A stretch of DNA of 64,000 nucleotides, from NCBI GenBank assembly GCA_041484195.1, contig JBGPHC010000001.1, positions 186,001-250,000 of the forward strand, written 5' to 3'. This DNA is from PSRI01 sp041484195. Its GTDB lineage: Bacteria; Bacteroidota; Bacteroidia; Chitinophagales; Chitinophagaceae. The number at the start of each line of letters is the position of its first letter. Position 1 is the stretch's first letter. Shown in pieces: positions 27,315-35,984 of the stretch. Under the pieces are notes generated by a model. That model did no database searches and had not been told where the DNA came from. It was given only the letters and a program-made list of their open reading frames with translations. The position numbers and the translations under genes are program-made.

Positions 27315-28433
27315 TTATTCGAAGGCGTATCGTATTCTTTCAGCAAGTTCCTTTGGGCTCTGTCCATTTTCGGCAATCAGTCTTGTTTGTTCCCTCCAAT
27401 ATTTGATCCTTTCTGGAGACCTGGCTTCAAGATGCAATATCGAGCTCATTTCTCCTGGGCTGTCCGCAACTAATAAGCTTCCTTGTTCCCATTGATAGCC
27501 CCTCATTCCCGCCGTGGTTGTAATGATTGGCAGCCCCCAACTAATAGCCCTGGCCAGTTTTGTGGATGCCCCCGTGGAATACCACCAAACAGGATTCAGG
27601 AAGAAAGACCAAGTAGCGACTTCTTTTTCTAAATCTTTATCAGACAATTCACCGAGGTAATTAACAAATGGAAAATCATTGCGGATTTGATCACCATATT
27701 TTGGAGGGGCCCCCACTAATCTGAATTCCAAATCCCTATTATTCCTGGACAACTCTTCCAACAAGATGGTTACTCCCTGTAAATTGGGAGGATGATCCAG
27801 CCTCCCTACAAAACCAATCCGGCCAATGACCGGCTCATGATGGAGGAAATCCTTATACAATTTCCTGGGAAGAAATGCTACCCTTCTGGCTCCAAACCAA
27901 TTTTCAATCTGCTTTTCTGTTTCAGATATTGTAACAACAGCATCCAGCCATTTTACTCTATACTCTGCTTCAGTTGCAAGCAACATGCCCAGCCTGATTC
28001 TATTCATTATTCTCCTGTAAAAAGGCTGCTTGTCAATCGGCTTAGTGATAAGATGCAGAAAATCACCTGAATGATTTCCATGAGACAAGAGGATTACTTT
28101 CACGGTATTGCCAAAACGCTTCTTCACCGGCTTCGCAAATCTGACCGCAGTGGCCATATTGATGAATACTATTTCGATATGATTTGCTTCTATATAGCTT
28201 AAGAGCGCAGGACTTTCTTTTTCTATGTCAAATGCATAATAATTTTCAAGCCCCAGTTTTGCCATGGCCCTTTGAAAAATATTTTTGGTGTATGGCACAT
28301 AGTAATCCTGCAATTCTATTTCCTGAATATCTACCAAGACCTGATGAAATTCCTGGGAGCATAACTGAACCCCGCCGGTAATTTCCGACCGCAAAGAACC
28401 ATAGTGGGTTAAGAAAATAGCATTATAACTCAT
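27315..28433 (-). CDS. Family 1/4-type glycosyltransferase
   Basis: A 372-residue GT-B enzyme. The N-terminal domain starts SYNAIFLTHYGSLRSEITGG. The donor domain begins IGRIGFVGRLDHPPNLQGV near residue 200, and GASTKLARAISWGLPIITT is the nucleotide-sugar binding region. It stands slightly apart: 224 bp upstream and 93 bp downstream without genes. That upstream gap is A/T-rich and holds only short open stretches without a start. Confidence 0.8.
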   Translation of the reverse strand: MSYNAIFLTHYGSLRSEITGGVQLCSQEFHQVLVDIQEIELQDYYVPYTKNIFQRAMAKLGLENYYAFDIEKESPALLSYIEANHIEIVFINMATAVRFAKPVKKRFGNTVKVILLSHGNHSGDFLHLITKPIDKQPFYRRIMNRIRLGMLLATEAEYRVKWLDAVVTISETEKQIENWFGARRVAFLPRKLYKDFLHHEPVIGRIGFVGRLDHPPNLQGVTILLEELSRNNRDLEFRLVGAPPKYGDQIRNDFPFVNYLGELSDKDLEKEVATWSFFLNPVWWYSTGASTKLARAISWGLPIITTTAGMRGYQWEQGSLLVADSPGEMSSILHLEARSPERIKYWREQTRLIAENGQSPKELAERIRYAFE

Positions 28434-28657
28434 GAATATTATTGAGCAACATATCTATTTTGGGGGGATAAGAATGTAGCATATGCTGCAATAGCACTCG
28501 GTTCAAAACCTTGAATTATTCGCTTATGGACAATGGCCAAACTAATAAATGGTATGATTTTTTGCAATAAATGTGTGTGAAAAATCCAAGTAATATTTTC
28601 GTCAATGGCTCAGTTCGATCAGATTATTCAATTACATAAAATAATCAAAGATATCCG

Positions 28658-29803
28658 CTATGATTTGCCAATATTTTGAAGTATTCCTTCGATTTTAGCC
28701 AATTGGCGCTCATAGCTGTTGTCAATAGCATAGGCGATTCTCTTCTTCTGCATTTCGGGAGAATTATAATATTCAAGGTTTTTGACAACTTTATCAAATA
28801 GGGGAATTATTTTTTCATTGTCGCCATCTTCACACATTTCCAGCAAACCAAGATTCTGATAAAATGATAAGCGACTTGATACTACTACTTTGCCGGAACT
28901 CAAATATTCGAGGACTTTATGGGAATTGTCATTTTTAAAAAAAGGCGTTTCTTTATAGCATAGAAAAAACATATCAAACTCATCCAGTATGTCAGCAATC
29001 TTATGGCCAGGCATAGACCCAAGCAATACAACATTTTGCTGATTTCTCAGAAACTCAATAAATTCCTTGTCTTCTTCGTTAAAGTCGACCCCTCCAATAT
29101 TGTTGTCGATTGCGCTAAATGGTCCTATAAAATAAAATTGTATCAGGCCATGACTGGTAATTAAGTTTTTTACAATCTCCCTTTCAAGAGCATTGATAAG
29201 CAAGTTGCCTATGTAACAGACCTTTATTAAATCCTTTTTCTTATAGCTTGTATCCCTTTGCAAAGCATTGGTAACAAAAGGTTGTGACAAGCCATGGTTA
29301 ATGAAATAAGAGGGTATATGCAAAGGCTTGAGGCGATTGATGCTATGGTCTGAGACAGAAATCAATATATCGGCTTTTTTGCGGTCATTGCTTTTAAATT
29401 GTACCATGTCAACAGGTTGAAATATTGACAAACGGGTATGAAAAATTCTCAGATCAGGAAAAAGGTTGGTGCAATTAAAATCCCATACAATATCTGGAGA
29501 CTCCTTCATTTTTTTGAGTATGCGTTTGACCTGTATCCTCATCAACAGATCGAAAATCTTTTTTGCATGAAATTTAAGAATGACAGGAAAAAATGGTTGG
29601 TATTTTATAATGGTCAAACCTGGATACTCTGGGATTGGGATGAGTTTTATTTGCCCCGGTAACAATTCGTTCTCAATCGGACTCAGGAAATAAACCGTAT
29701 TGCCTCTCGCAGTCAATGCAATAGCATAGTTATGCTTTGATATGAATAACTTACCCCAGGATTCTGGCGAAATAATTAGAATAACCTTATTCTTAAGTTC
29801 CAT
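28658..29803 (-). CDS. Glycosyltransferase (GT-B type)
   Basis: A 381-residue protein starting MELKNKVILIISPESWGKL. It has a Rossmann-like donor domain (VCYIGNLLINAL) and the late motif YLSSGKVVVSSRLSFY. Its layout resembles transferases found next to WbpG-type amidotransferases. The start at 29803 overlaps the wbpG-like stop by 11 bp; a longer frame to 29827 would overlap further. A/T content is higher than in the gmd-fcl end of the locus. Confidence 0.78.
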   Translation of the reverse strand: MELKNKVILIISPESWGKLFISKHNYAIALTARGNTVYFLSPIENELLPGQIKLIPIPEYPGLTIIKYQPFFPVILKFHAKKIFDLLMRIQVKRILKKMKESPDIVWDFNCTNLFPDLRIFHTRLSIFQPVDMVQFKSNDRKKADILISVSDHSINRLKPLHIPSYFINHGLSQPFVTNALQRDTSYKKKDLIKVCYIGNLLINALEREIVKNLITSHGLIQFYFIGPFSAIDNNIGGVDFNEEDKEFIEFLRNQQNVVLLGSMPGHKIADILDEFDMFFLCYKETPFFKNDNSHKVLEYLSSGKVVVSSRLSFYQNLGLLEMCEDGDNEKIIPLFDKVVKNLEYYNSPEMQKKRIAYAIDNSYERQLAKIEGILQNIGKS

Positions 29804-30992
29804 TTCCTGTAAGAAAGCTATTAGCAAGTCTTTTTATAGGGCGAAGCGGCTTGAGAAATGGGTATTTTTCAAAGATCCCCTTTTCGATTTCAAATTCATT
29901 ATGCTCTCTACGTGGAGTTAATAATATTTTTTCAAATTCCTTATTAGACATATTGAATTTTTTCAACACAAACTCGTAGTCTTCCAAGAGCTGGGCACTC
30001 TCATATATGGGCTTTCTTAATTCTTCCAATGCTTCTTCCTTCTGCATCTGTCCACTAAATATCAGGTTCGAGAGGTGCGCCTTCCTTTTATCGATTCCGA
30101 ATTTTACAGGGAGTATATACCCTTGGTAAAACCGGGTAAAAATTGATTCGTAATGTTTGCCGCCATAATCCCTCCAGGACAATTCTGAAATAATTGTTTC
30201 TTTAACTTTTTTCTTATTATAATCAAGGTAGTTCAGTAGATTTATAACCTGAATTCCTTTTTTTTGCATATCATACCGCTTTTGTTTGGCTGTGAAAAGA
30301 GGGAAAGTCCTGAGCGGCAGCTTGCCAAATTTAGCATGAATATCCTTGATATTGCTATGGTCAGTTTTGTTCCACACCCAATAGGCAGGAAGAACACCTT
30401 CTGTTACGATGTTGTAGCCGCTTAAGATATATTTTATATCATTTTCAGCAGCAAGCCTGTAAAGTGTGCCAATAATGGCATGATCCGTCAATGCTTCAAT
30501 GTCGACCACTGAGGCCTTCAGATAGGAAAGTTGCAGATCCCGGAATTCGTTCCAATCTACAACCAGTGTATATAAATCAAATCCGAGTCGTGATATGATA
30601 TTCTCGATATTTTTCACCGCAAGTTCGCTGTTCCAACCATTATCAAAATGTACGATCAACGGATTAAGACCGAGCTTACTTGCCATAAGGCACAAATAAG
30701 TGCTATCCACGCCCCCGCTTACTCCAGTAATACAGTCGTAATTCTTGCCATTCCCGGCCTCTTTAATTTTGGCTACGATTTCGACGAGCTTCATTTTGCC
30801 CTCTTCCCCGCAAAAGACCTGAGCCTTCTCCTGCACCAGATATTCATAATAATAATTACAAATGCCTTTCTCATCAAAATGAATTCCCGGATCAGAGATT
30901 GTATCCATAACACTAATACTGCATTGTTGGAAGCGACGGCCTGCATTGGCTTTCAGATCATTCCTCCATCGCTGTTCATCATACATTAGCAT
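29793..30992 (-). CDS. WbpG/PseA-type N-acetyl sugar amidotransferase
   Basis: A ~399-residue ATP-PPi synthase-fold enzyme with PP-loop SGGVDSTYL near residue 95. The C-terminal half is typical of WbpG (NKTDHSNIKDIHAKFGKLPLRTFP). With HisH-like glutaminase and HisF-like synthase partners it would convert an N-acetyl group into an acetamidino group, as in P. aeruginosa O5 LPS; both partners are in this locus at 33747-35139. The N-terminal zinc-type cysteines are degenerate: QCSISVMDT has one Cys where the family has CxxC, and GICNYYYEY lacks the second Cys of CNxC. Starts at 30998 (GTG), 30992 and 30986 are all possible. Confidence 0.85.
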   Translation of the reverse strand: MLMYDEQRWRNDLKANAGRRFQQCSISVMDTISDPGIHFDEKGICNYYYEYLVQEKAQVFCGEEGKMKLVEIVAKIKEAGNGKNYDCITGVSGGVDSTYLCLMASKLGLNPLIVHFDNGWNSELAVKNIENIISRLGFDLYTLVVDWNEFRDLQLSYLKASVVDIEALTDHAIIGTLYRLAAENDIKYILSGYNIVTEGVLPAYWVWNKTDHSNIKDIHAKFGKLPLRTFPLFTAKQKRYDMQKKGIQVINLLNYLDYNKKKVKETIISELSWRDYGGKHYESIFTRFYQGYILPVKFGIDKRKAHLSNLIFSGQMQKEEALEELRKPIYESAQLLEDYEFVLKKFNMSNKEFEKILLTPRREHNEFEIEKGIFEKYPFLKPLRPIKRLANSFLTGNGT

Positions 30993-30997
30993 ACTCA

Positions 30998-32017
30998 CTA
31001 ACTTTTACAGGCATATATTTTTTCGATAATTTCTACCACTTTCAAACCTTCAAGCGCATTGGTGGTGATGGGGGCCCTGCCTTTAAGAACAGCCACAACA
31101 TTTTCGAAAATGAAATGATGGTTTGCTGCAGATCCTTTATAAGGGCCATAGTCATTGGGCGGGTTTGCCGGCGCCAGTACAGGCATTTCATAGTCCCTGA
31201 TATTACAGAATTCCACTTCATTCATGTACTGGCCACCTACTTTCACGGTTCCTTTTTCACCAATAATCGTAATGCTGCTTTCCAGGTTGCTATTCCACAC
31301 CGAAGTTGAAAAATTCAGGCAACCTATTCCCCCATTCACAAAATCAAAACTCACCATCCCCGAATCTTCAAAATCAGTCAGTCCCCGGTGGTTGAATGAA
31401 TTGAATTTCGCCTTCAGGTTTTGTATGTCTCCGAAAAGCCAGAACATCATGTCAATGAAATGCGAGAATTGAGTAAACAGGGTTCCTCCGTCCATATCGC
31501 GGGTGCCATGCCAGTTTCCCCTGGTATAATATCGCTCATCGCGGTTCCAGTAGCAATTGATCTGCACCATATAAATTTCGCCAAGCCTCTTCTTGAGCAG
31601 GATTTCCCTTAGCCATACTGAAGGCGGAGAATACCTGTTCTGCATTACGCAGAATACCTGCTTATGGTGGTGCAGGGCCTCATAAATGATCCGTTCGCAT
31701 CCGGCCTTTGTCAAGGCCATTGGCTTTTCAATCACGACGTGTCGGCCAGACCTTAGCCCCTTCAATGCCTGTTCTTCATGCAGGCCATTGGGCGTGGCGA
31801 TGCATAACACATCATAATCTATACCTGATTCCAAAAGTTCATCCAGAGACCCAAAAAATGGGGTGTCGGATTGTTCTATTTTAAGCTCCGACCTGGGCCG
31901 GATATCGCAGAGTGCTACGAGTTCACATTCGGGATTATTAGCCACAATTGCAGCATGCCGTTTACCAATATGTCCGCATCCTGCCACGGCAAATTTGATG
32001 ACTCCATTGTTTTTCAT
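30998..32017 (-). CDS. Gfo/Idh/MocA oxidoreductase (WbpB-like)
   Basis: A 339-residue NAD-dependent oxidoreductase: FAVAGCGHIGKRHAAIV nucleotide-binding fold, then VIEKPMALTKAGC with the catalytic EKP lysine. The C-terminal domain has GGTLFTQFSHFIDMMFWLFG. Placed between wbpD-like and wbpG-like genes, it is best read as the UDP-N-acetylglucosaminuronate 3-dehydrogenase (WbpB/WlbA role). That enzyme makes the 3-keto sugar which a transaminase then aminates. The family is broad, so the specific call rests on context. Confidence 0.85.
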   Translation of the reverse strand: MKNNGVIKFAVAGCGHIGKRHAAIVANNPECELVALCDIRPRSELKIEQSDTPFFGSLDELLESGIDYDVLCIATPNGLHEEQALKGLRSGRHVVIEKPMALTKAGCERIIYEALHHHKQVFCVMQNRYSPPSVWLREILLKKRLGEIYMVQINCYWNRDERYYTRGNWHGTRDMDGGTLFTQFSHFIDMMFWLFGDIQNLKAKFNSFNHRGLTDFEDSGMVSFDFVNGGIGCLNFSTSVWNSNLESSITIIGEKGTVKVGGQYMNEVEFCNIRDYEMPVLAPANPPNDYGPYKGSAANHHFIFENVVAVLKGRAPITTNALEGLKVVEIIEKIYACKS

Positions 32018-32018
32018 G

Positions 32019-32600
32019 TTACAATTTCACAACAAGTTTATGACTTAATTTATATTTTTCACCGGATTCAGCGCAAATAGCAAAGCCTTCCTGGTCAAAT
32101 GAAAGACGATGTCCATATTCACTCATCCAACCCACCTGCCGAGCCGGGTTACCAACCACCAATGCATAAGGAGGAACGGATTTTGTAACGACCGCACCCG
32201 CCCCAATAAATGCGTATGCGCCTACCTCATTGCCACAAATAATGGTAGCATTCGCACCAATGGTCGCGCCCTTTCTGACCAATGTCTTCTGGTACTGATC
32301 CTTTCGCGAAATGGCGCTCCTGGGATTGATGACATTGGTGAATACCATGGATGGTCCAAGGAAAACATCATCTTCGCAAATTACACCGGTATAAATGGAT
32401 ACATTGTTCTGCACTCTCACATTATTGCCCAAAATTACTCCTGGCGATACCACCACGTTCTGTCCGATATTACAATTCCTGCCTATCCTGCATTGAGGCA
32501 TAATATGGCAAAAATGCCAGATTTTGGTACCCTCGCCTACCTGGCTTCCTTCATCAATCACTGCAGTCGGATGAGCAAAATACTCCAGGTCATTTGTCAT
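32019..32600 (-). CDS. WbpD/WlbB-like sugar N-acetyltransferase
   Basis: A 193-residue left-handed beta-helix acetyltransferase. It opens HPTAVIDEGSQVGEGTKIWHF, then has hexapeptide repeats through IGANATIICGNEVGAYAFIGAG and the family ending ALVVGNPARQVGWMSEYG. It would N-acetylate a 3-amino-uronic UDP-sugar, the step before epimerisation and amidotransfer. It is 1 bp from the WbpB-like gene and overlaps the FkbM gene by 11 bp. A decayed relative of its first ~50 codons lies at 33583-33750. Confidence 0.9.
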   Translation of the reverse strand: MTNDLEYFAHPTAVIDEGSQVGEGTKIWHFCHIMPQCRIGRNCNIGQNVVVSPGVILGNNVRVQNNVSIYTGVICEDDVFLGPSMVFTNVINPRSAISRKDQYQKTLVRKGATIGANATIICGNEVGAYAFIGAGAVVTKSVPPYALVVGNPARQVGWMSEYGHRLSFDQEGFAICAESGEKYKLSHKLVVKL

Positions 32601-33453
32601 TCAGAAAGCATTCATTTATCTTTTTACTCAAGGATTCAGGGTATAATACATAGTCGCTATTCTCAATGTTTCCGTGCACACCTATATTATTTAGTATTTC
32701 CAAGGCTAGTATGGGCTCTTTTTTTATTCTTGCAATCACATAATTCAACGAATGAAATATGTCTTCTATTTCGCGCTGGCGATTCAGTCTTTGAATATTG
32801 TCTGCATTATAGACCGGCAATATCTCGAGCATTAAGATTGGTTGATTTGTTTCGATCCATTTAAATATGCCCTTAATTACGTCTAATTCGGCTCCCTCCA
32901 CGTCAATTTTTAGAATTGCATGTCTTTGTATGGGTAAAAAGGGTCCTATATTATCCAGATCAAAAACGGGAATATAATTGGAATGATGGATAGGCTGCTC
33001 TGGCCTGAAATTTTCAACAATAGAAGCACAGGGGTCAGAGACATCTTCATAGAAAAAATTTAATTTTAAAATTCCCGGTTGCCTGCTTATGCCTAAGGGA
33101 AAAATATTGCAGTTATTGTACTTATTTAGGTTTACCAGATTTTGAAGGTAATTCACGCATGTCGAATTGGGCTCAAAGCCTACATAATATACGTCACCAT
33201 AAACAGCATAAGCCTTAATAAGCGTTTGCCCGAGGTTTACACCAATGTCCACAAAATAGCCATTGAATAAAGGTTTCAACCTGGCCAAAATTTGCGTCAT
33301 CCAGGGTTCCGACAAATGCAGGTTTGTGAGCCCGAGTCCCGATTGGACCGGAATGCAAATTTTCTTTCCGCTCACGAGAATATAAGTCTTAAGATTCAGG
33401 TAACGCAATAACCTTAACCTGTTAAAAACTCTTATCCAGAATCCGGATCCCAT
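32590..33453 (-). CDS. FkbM family methyltransferase (copy 2)
   Basis: A 287-residue SAM-dependent methyltransferase with FVDIGVNLGQTLIKAY (motif I), VGFEPNSTCVNYL and ILKIDVEGAELDVIKGI. Only the core motifs are shared with the FkbM protein at 24073-24969. The sequence is A/T-rich compared with the wbpD and hisF genes around it, and it separates the live wbpD gene from the decayed wbpD copy, so it may have arrived by insertion (inference). Confidence 0.85.
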   Translation of the reverse strand: MGSGFWIRVFNRLRLLRYLNLKTYILVSGKKICIPVQSGLGLTNLHLSEPWMTQILARLKPLFNGYFVDIGVNLGQTLIKAYAVYGDVYYVGFEPNSTCVNYLQNLVNLNKYNNCNIFPLGISRQPGILKLNFFYEDVSDPCASIVENFRPEQPIHHSNYIPVFDLDNIGPFLPIQRHAILKIDVEGAELDVIKGIFKWIETNQPILMLEILPVYNADNIQRLNRQREIEDIFHSLNYVIARIKKEPILALEILNNIGVHGNIENSDYVLYPESLSKKINECFLNDK

Positions 33454-33582
33454 ATCAACAAAATTAAGAATGGAAATCTGCTTAGATTATTTTTTGAATT
33501 TGCCTACTGAAAATGATTCCACAAATTGAAACCATTATTGTTCATTTTATCCTGACTTCCAGATAGCCATAGCTTTGTCACT

Positions 33583-33750
33583 TCACTCAAACGTCACAAA
33601 GGGGGATGCGATCACGATCTGCCCTTTACTACAATTCTCCCTATTCCTATAATGAAGCATGAAATGGAAAGAATGCCAGATCCTGGTACCCTTGCCTTCC
33701 TGGATTCCTTCGTCTATTACCGCAGTCTAGTGCTCAAAATAATTCTTCAT
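33583..33750 (-). pseudogene. Decayed N-terminal copy of the wbpD-like acetyltransferase
   Basis: Reading from the ATG at 33750, which overlaps the hisF stop as ATGA, gives KNYFEH, an in-frame TAG, then TAVIDEGIQEGKGTRIWHS and, further on, ENCSKGQIVIASPFV, before a stop at 33583. This aligns without gaps to YFAHPTAVIDEGSQVGEGTKIWHF...NCNIGQNVVVSPGV of the wbpD-like protein at 32019-32600. About half of 50 positions are identical and the TAG replaces the Pro codon. The remaining beta-helix is absent. It is too short and interrupted to be functional. Confidence 0.88.
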
Positions 33751-34517
33751 AGCTGGGAATATAGTTTTTCTTTCAGTTCCACGGGAGAAGGATAACTGAT
33801 CAGTACCGCATGGTGTGGTCGCTGAAATACAAAGATACTTCCTGCAGCAACAGCGGAAGCGTGCCCGTCAGTCACTGCCATTCTGAAGTCGTCAATGCCC
33901 GATGCTCCACCGCAGGCTATCACAGGAATGGTCACGGCATTGCTGACGCGTTGCAGAATTTCAATATCATAACCTTCATAGGTTCCGTCCCGGTCAATTG
34001 AATTCAACAGAATTTCACCTGCGCCCATTTTTTCAAATCTGGCCGCCAATTCCTCGGGATCTTCGCGAACGATCTTTGAGCCATTGTCAGAATACAATCT
34101 ATATTTTCCCAGCCAGTTCTTTTTGACGTCCATACTCACGGCTACACTCTGAGTTCCGAAACGCTCCGAGATCCTGGAAATGAATTCAGGTTGGGTCAAT
34201 GCCATCTTGTTGAGGATCACTTTTTCAATACCATTGAAGAGAATCTCTTTCACTTCATCAATTTGAGTAATTCCTCCACCATAAGAAAGGGGCATGAAGG
34301 CTTCGGAGGCAATTTCGGCAATTTGCCGCAGATTGGGTTTTGTTGAGGTCCTGCTGGCGTCAATATCTAATATAGCCAGCTCATCCACTTCCTTGTCATT
34401 GAATATTCTTACAGCGTTCACCGGATCGCCCACATACCTGTAATTTTTGAACTTTTCAGATTTTACAAGTCCCGATTTGTGTATCAATAAAACGGGTATG
34501 ACCCTGATGCGTTTCAT
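33747..34517 (-). CDS. HisF-like synthase subunit of the sugar amidotransferase
   Basis: A 256-residue (beta-alpha)8 barrel of the HisF family: MKRIRVIPVLLI start, LAILDIDASRTS, SYGGGITQ, and VIACGGASGIDDF phosphate-binding loops. Paired with the HisH-like gene 7 bp upstream and a WbpG-like protein in the same operon, it is very likely the locus-specific HisF2 that supplies ammonia to the acetamido-sugar amidotransferase, not the histidine pathway enzyme. No other his genes are present. The frame stays open to 34703 across the hisH gene; MKRIRV is the family start. Confidence 0.88.
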   Translation of the reverse strand: MKRIRVIPVLLIHKSGLVKSEKFKNYRYVGDPVNAVRIFNDKEVDELAILDIDASRTSTKPNLRQIAEIASEAFMPLSYGGGITQIDEVKEILFNGIEKVILNKMALTQPEFISRISERFGTQSVAVSMDVKKNWLGKYRLYSDNGSKIVREDPEELAARFEKMGAGEILLNSIDRDGTYEGYDIEILQRVSNAVTIPVIACGGASGIDDFRMAVTDGHASAVAAGSIFVFQRPHHAVLISYPSPVELKEKLYSQL

Positions 34518-34524
34518 GAAGGAT

Positions 34525-35139
34525 TCAATACAGCTTAGAAAAATTTCGATAAAGGTCCATTCCAAAGCGATGGCTTTTTTCGGGGTGAAATTGCACACCT
34601 GAAATATTTCCCGATTGAACAGAAGCGGCGAAATCGTAGCCATATTTCGCAGTGGCCGTAACCAACCCGGGATCATCGCACAGCACATGATATGAATGAA
34701 CAAAATAGAAGCGCGGGTTCGCGATGCCGGAATATAGCAGGCAGGAATCTGTAGGATGCACCTCGGTCCAATCCATGTGGGGTATCTTAAGGCTTGCGCT
34801 CATCTGATCTGCTTTAAACCGGACCACGCTTCCCTTGATCCATCCCAGGCCTTTTTCCCTGCCTTCTTCACTTGTTTCCATTAGCATCTGGCAACCCACA
34901 CAGACACCCAGCATTGGAATTTTATCTTCGAGCACTTTTTTGTGGAGCAATTCGTAGAAATCGGAATTTTTTAATTGCTGCATACAATAGTCAAAATGGC
35001 CCACCCCGGGAAGTATCAGTTTATCCGCGTTTGCAATCACCGAAGGATCTGAACTGGCCGCGGCCTTGACTCCTATTTTTCTTAACATATTTGAAATAGA
35101 GCCAATATTGCCAATGCCATAATCAAGAATGGCAATCAT
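34525..35139 (-). CDS. HisH-like glutamine amidotransferase
   Basis: A 204-residue class I glutaminase. The nucleophile Cys is in LGVCVGCQML near residue 80, and the C-terminal catalytic His-x-Glu is in GVQFHPEKSH. It begins IAILDYGIGNIGSI as HisH proteins do. It releases ammonia from glutamine for its HisF-like partner just downstream and, with the WbpG-like protein, builds an acetamidino sugar (pathway known from wbp/pse systems). It overlaps the methyltransferase gene by 4 bp (ATGA). Confidence 0.9.
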   Translation of the reverse strand: MIAILDYGIGNIGSISNMLRKIGVKAAASSDPSVIANADKLILPGVGHFDYCMQQLKNSDFYELLHKKVLEDKIPMLGVCVGCQMLMETSEEGREKGLGWIKGSVVRFKADQMSASLKIPHMDWTEVHPTDSCLLYSGIANPRFYFVHSYHVLCDDPGLVTATAKYGYDFAASVQSGNISGVQFHPEKSHRFGMDLYRNFSKLY

Positions 35140-35984
35140 GCATTCATTTTTTTATATAAAGCAATTATCCAGTATCCTGGAGTACCTCTTTTCGGCCATA
35201 TTTTTTTAATGGCATTTCTAAATGCAGATGCGCTTCCATTTTCCAACTTGCTTTCATCCACTCCATTCTGATCAATAACGGATGCAATAGGTGAAATATT
35301 TACTGTAAAGTGTTCATTTTCATAACCGCATAGAGGGCAGATAGGAGATTGGAATCCTAGCACTGATTTTGAAAATAGATATTTGAAACCCCCTAAAATT
35401 TCTGTTCCGAAATATTTTGTTCCCTTAACCACGTTTTCGGTTTGTATGCATGCAAAACCAAATTCATCAAACAAATTTTCAATAGTCAGATCGTCGTAGG
35501 ACCTCAGATGAAGGTCACTATTGAAGATGGTTTTGCAGCATGGACACTGAGAAATGTTTTTATCAATTTTTTCTTTGTAAGGCACACTTATCAAAATATA
35601 TTTCCTTGAAACCCTCACCAATTCAGCCAGTGCACCACGATATTTATCATTCGGAATATGTTCCAATACCTGCAAACAAGAAACGCAATCAAAGGAATTT
35701 GAGTCAAGGGGAATCGATATGATGTCCCCGGCTATTTTGTCGGTCTTTACAAATGACAACGCTTTTTCGCTCCGATCAACTCCAGTGATCGCGATTCCCT
35801 TTGCGGTTCGTTGAATGAAATTTCCAAATACACCGTTACCACATCCGATATCAGCTAAGGTCTCCACTTCTTCTGGTATTATTCCTGCAGTTGCCTTAAT
35901 CCGAAGCATATTAATCGAATCCTGCACCATATTATCTTTCCAGAACTGTTCCGCTTCATAATATTTCCTTTCGTAATCATCCAT
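35136..35984 (-). CDS. Class I SAM-dependent methyltransferase
   Basis: A 282-residue methyltransferase with motif I LADIGCGNGVFGNFI near residue 42, VDRSEKALSF and CLQVLEHIPND. Two cysteine pairs, CPCC (about residue 147) and CPLC (about residue 218), suggest a zinc site in the C-terminal half. Such proteins precede Wzx in several capsule loci; the substrate is not known. It overlaps both neighbours (hisH-like by 4 bp, wzx by 8 bp). Confidence 0.82.
   Translation of the reverse strand: MDDYERKYYEAEQFWKDNMVQDSINMLRIKATAGIIPEEVETLADIGCGNGVFGNFIQRTAKGIAITGVDRSEKALSFVKTDKIAGDIISIPLDSNSFDCVSCLQVLEHIPNDKYRGALAELVRVSRKYILISVPYKEKIDKNISQCPCCKTIFNSDLHLRSYDDLTIENLFDEFGFACIQTENVVKGTKYFGTEILGGFKYLFSKSVLGFQSPICPLCGYENEHFTVNISPIASVIDQNGVDESKLENGSASAFRNAIKKIWPKRGTPGYWIIALYKKMNA

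Noticed and set aside
28439..28657. Hydrophobic open stretch suggesting a wzx fragment between two glycosyltransferase genes
   Set aside because: On recheck the apparent match needed a frame change and has no start codon; the identity is too weak to report as a feature.
33747..34525. Histidine biosynthesis cluster (hisH-hisF)
   Set aside because: No other his genes are present, and the pair sits in a glycan operon with a WbpG-like partner, which fits the sugar amidotransferase role.
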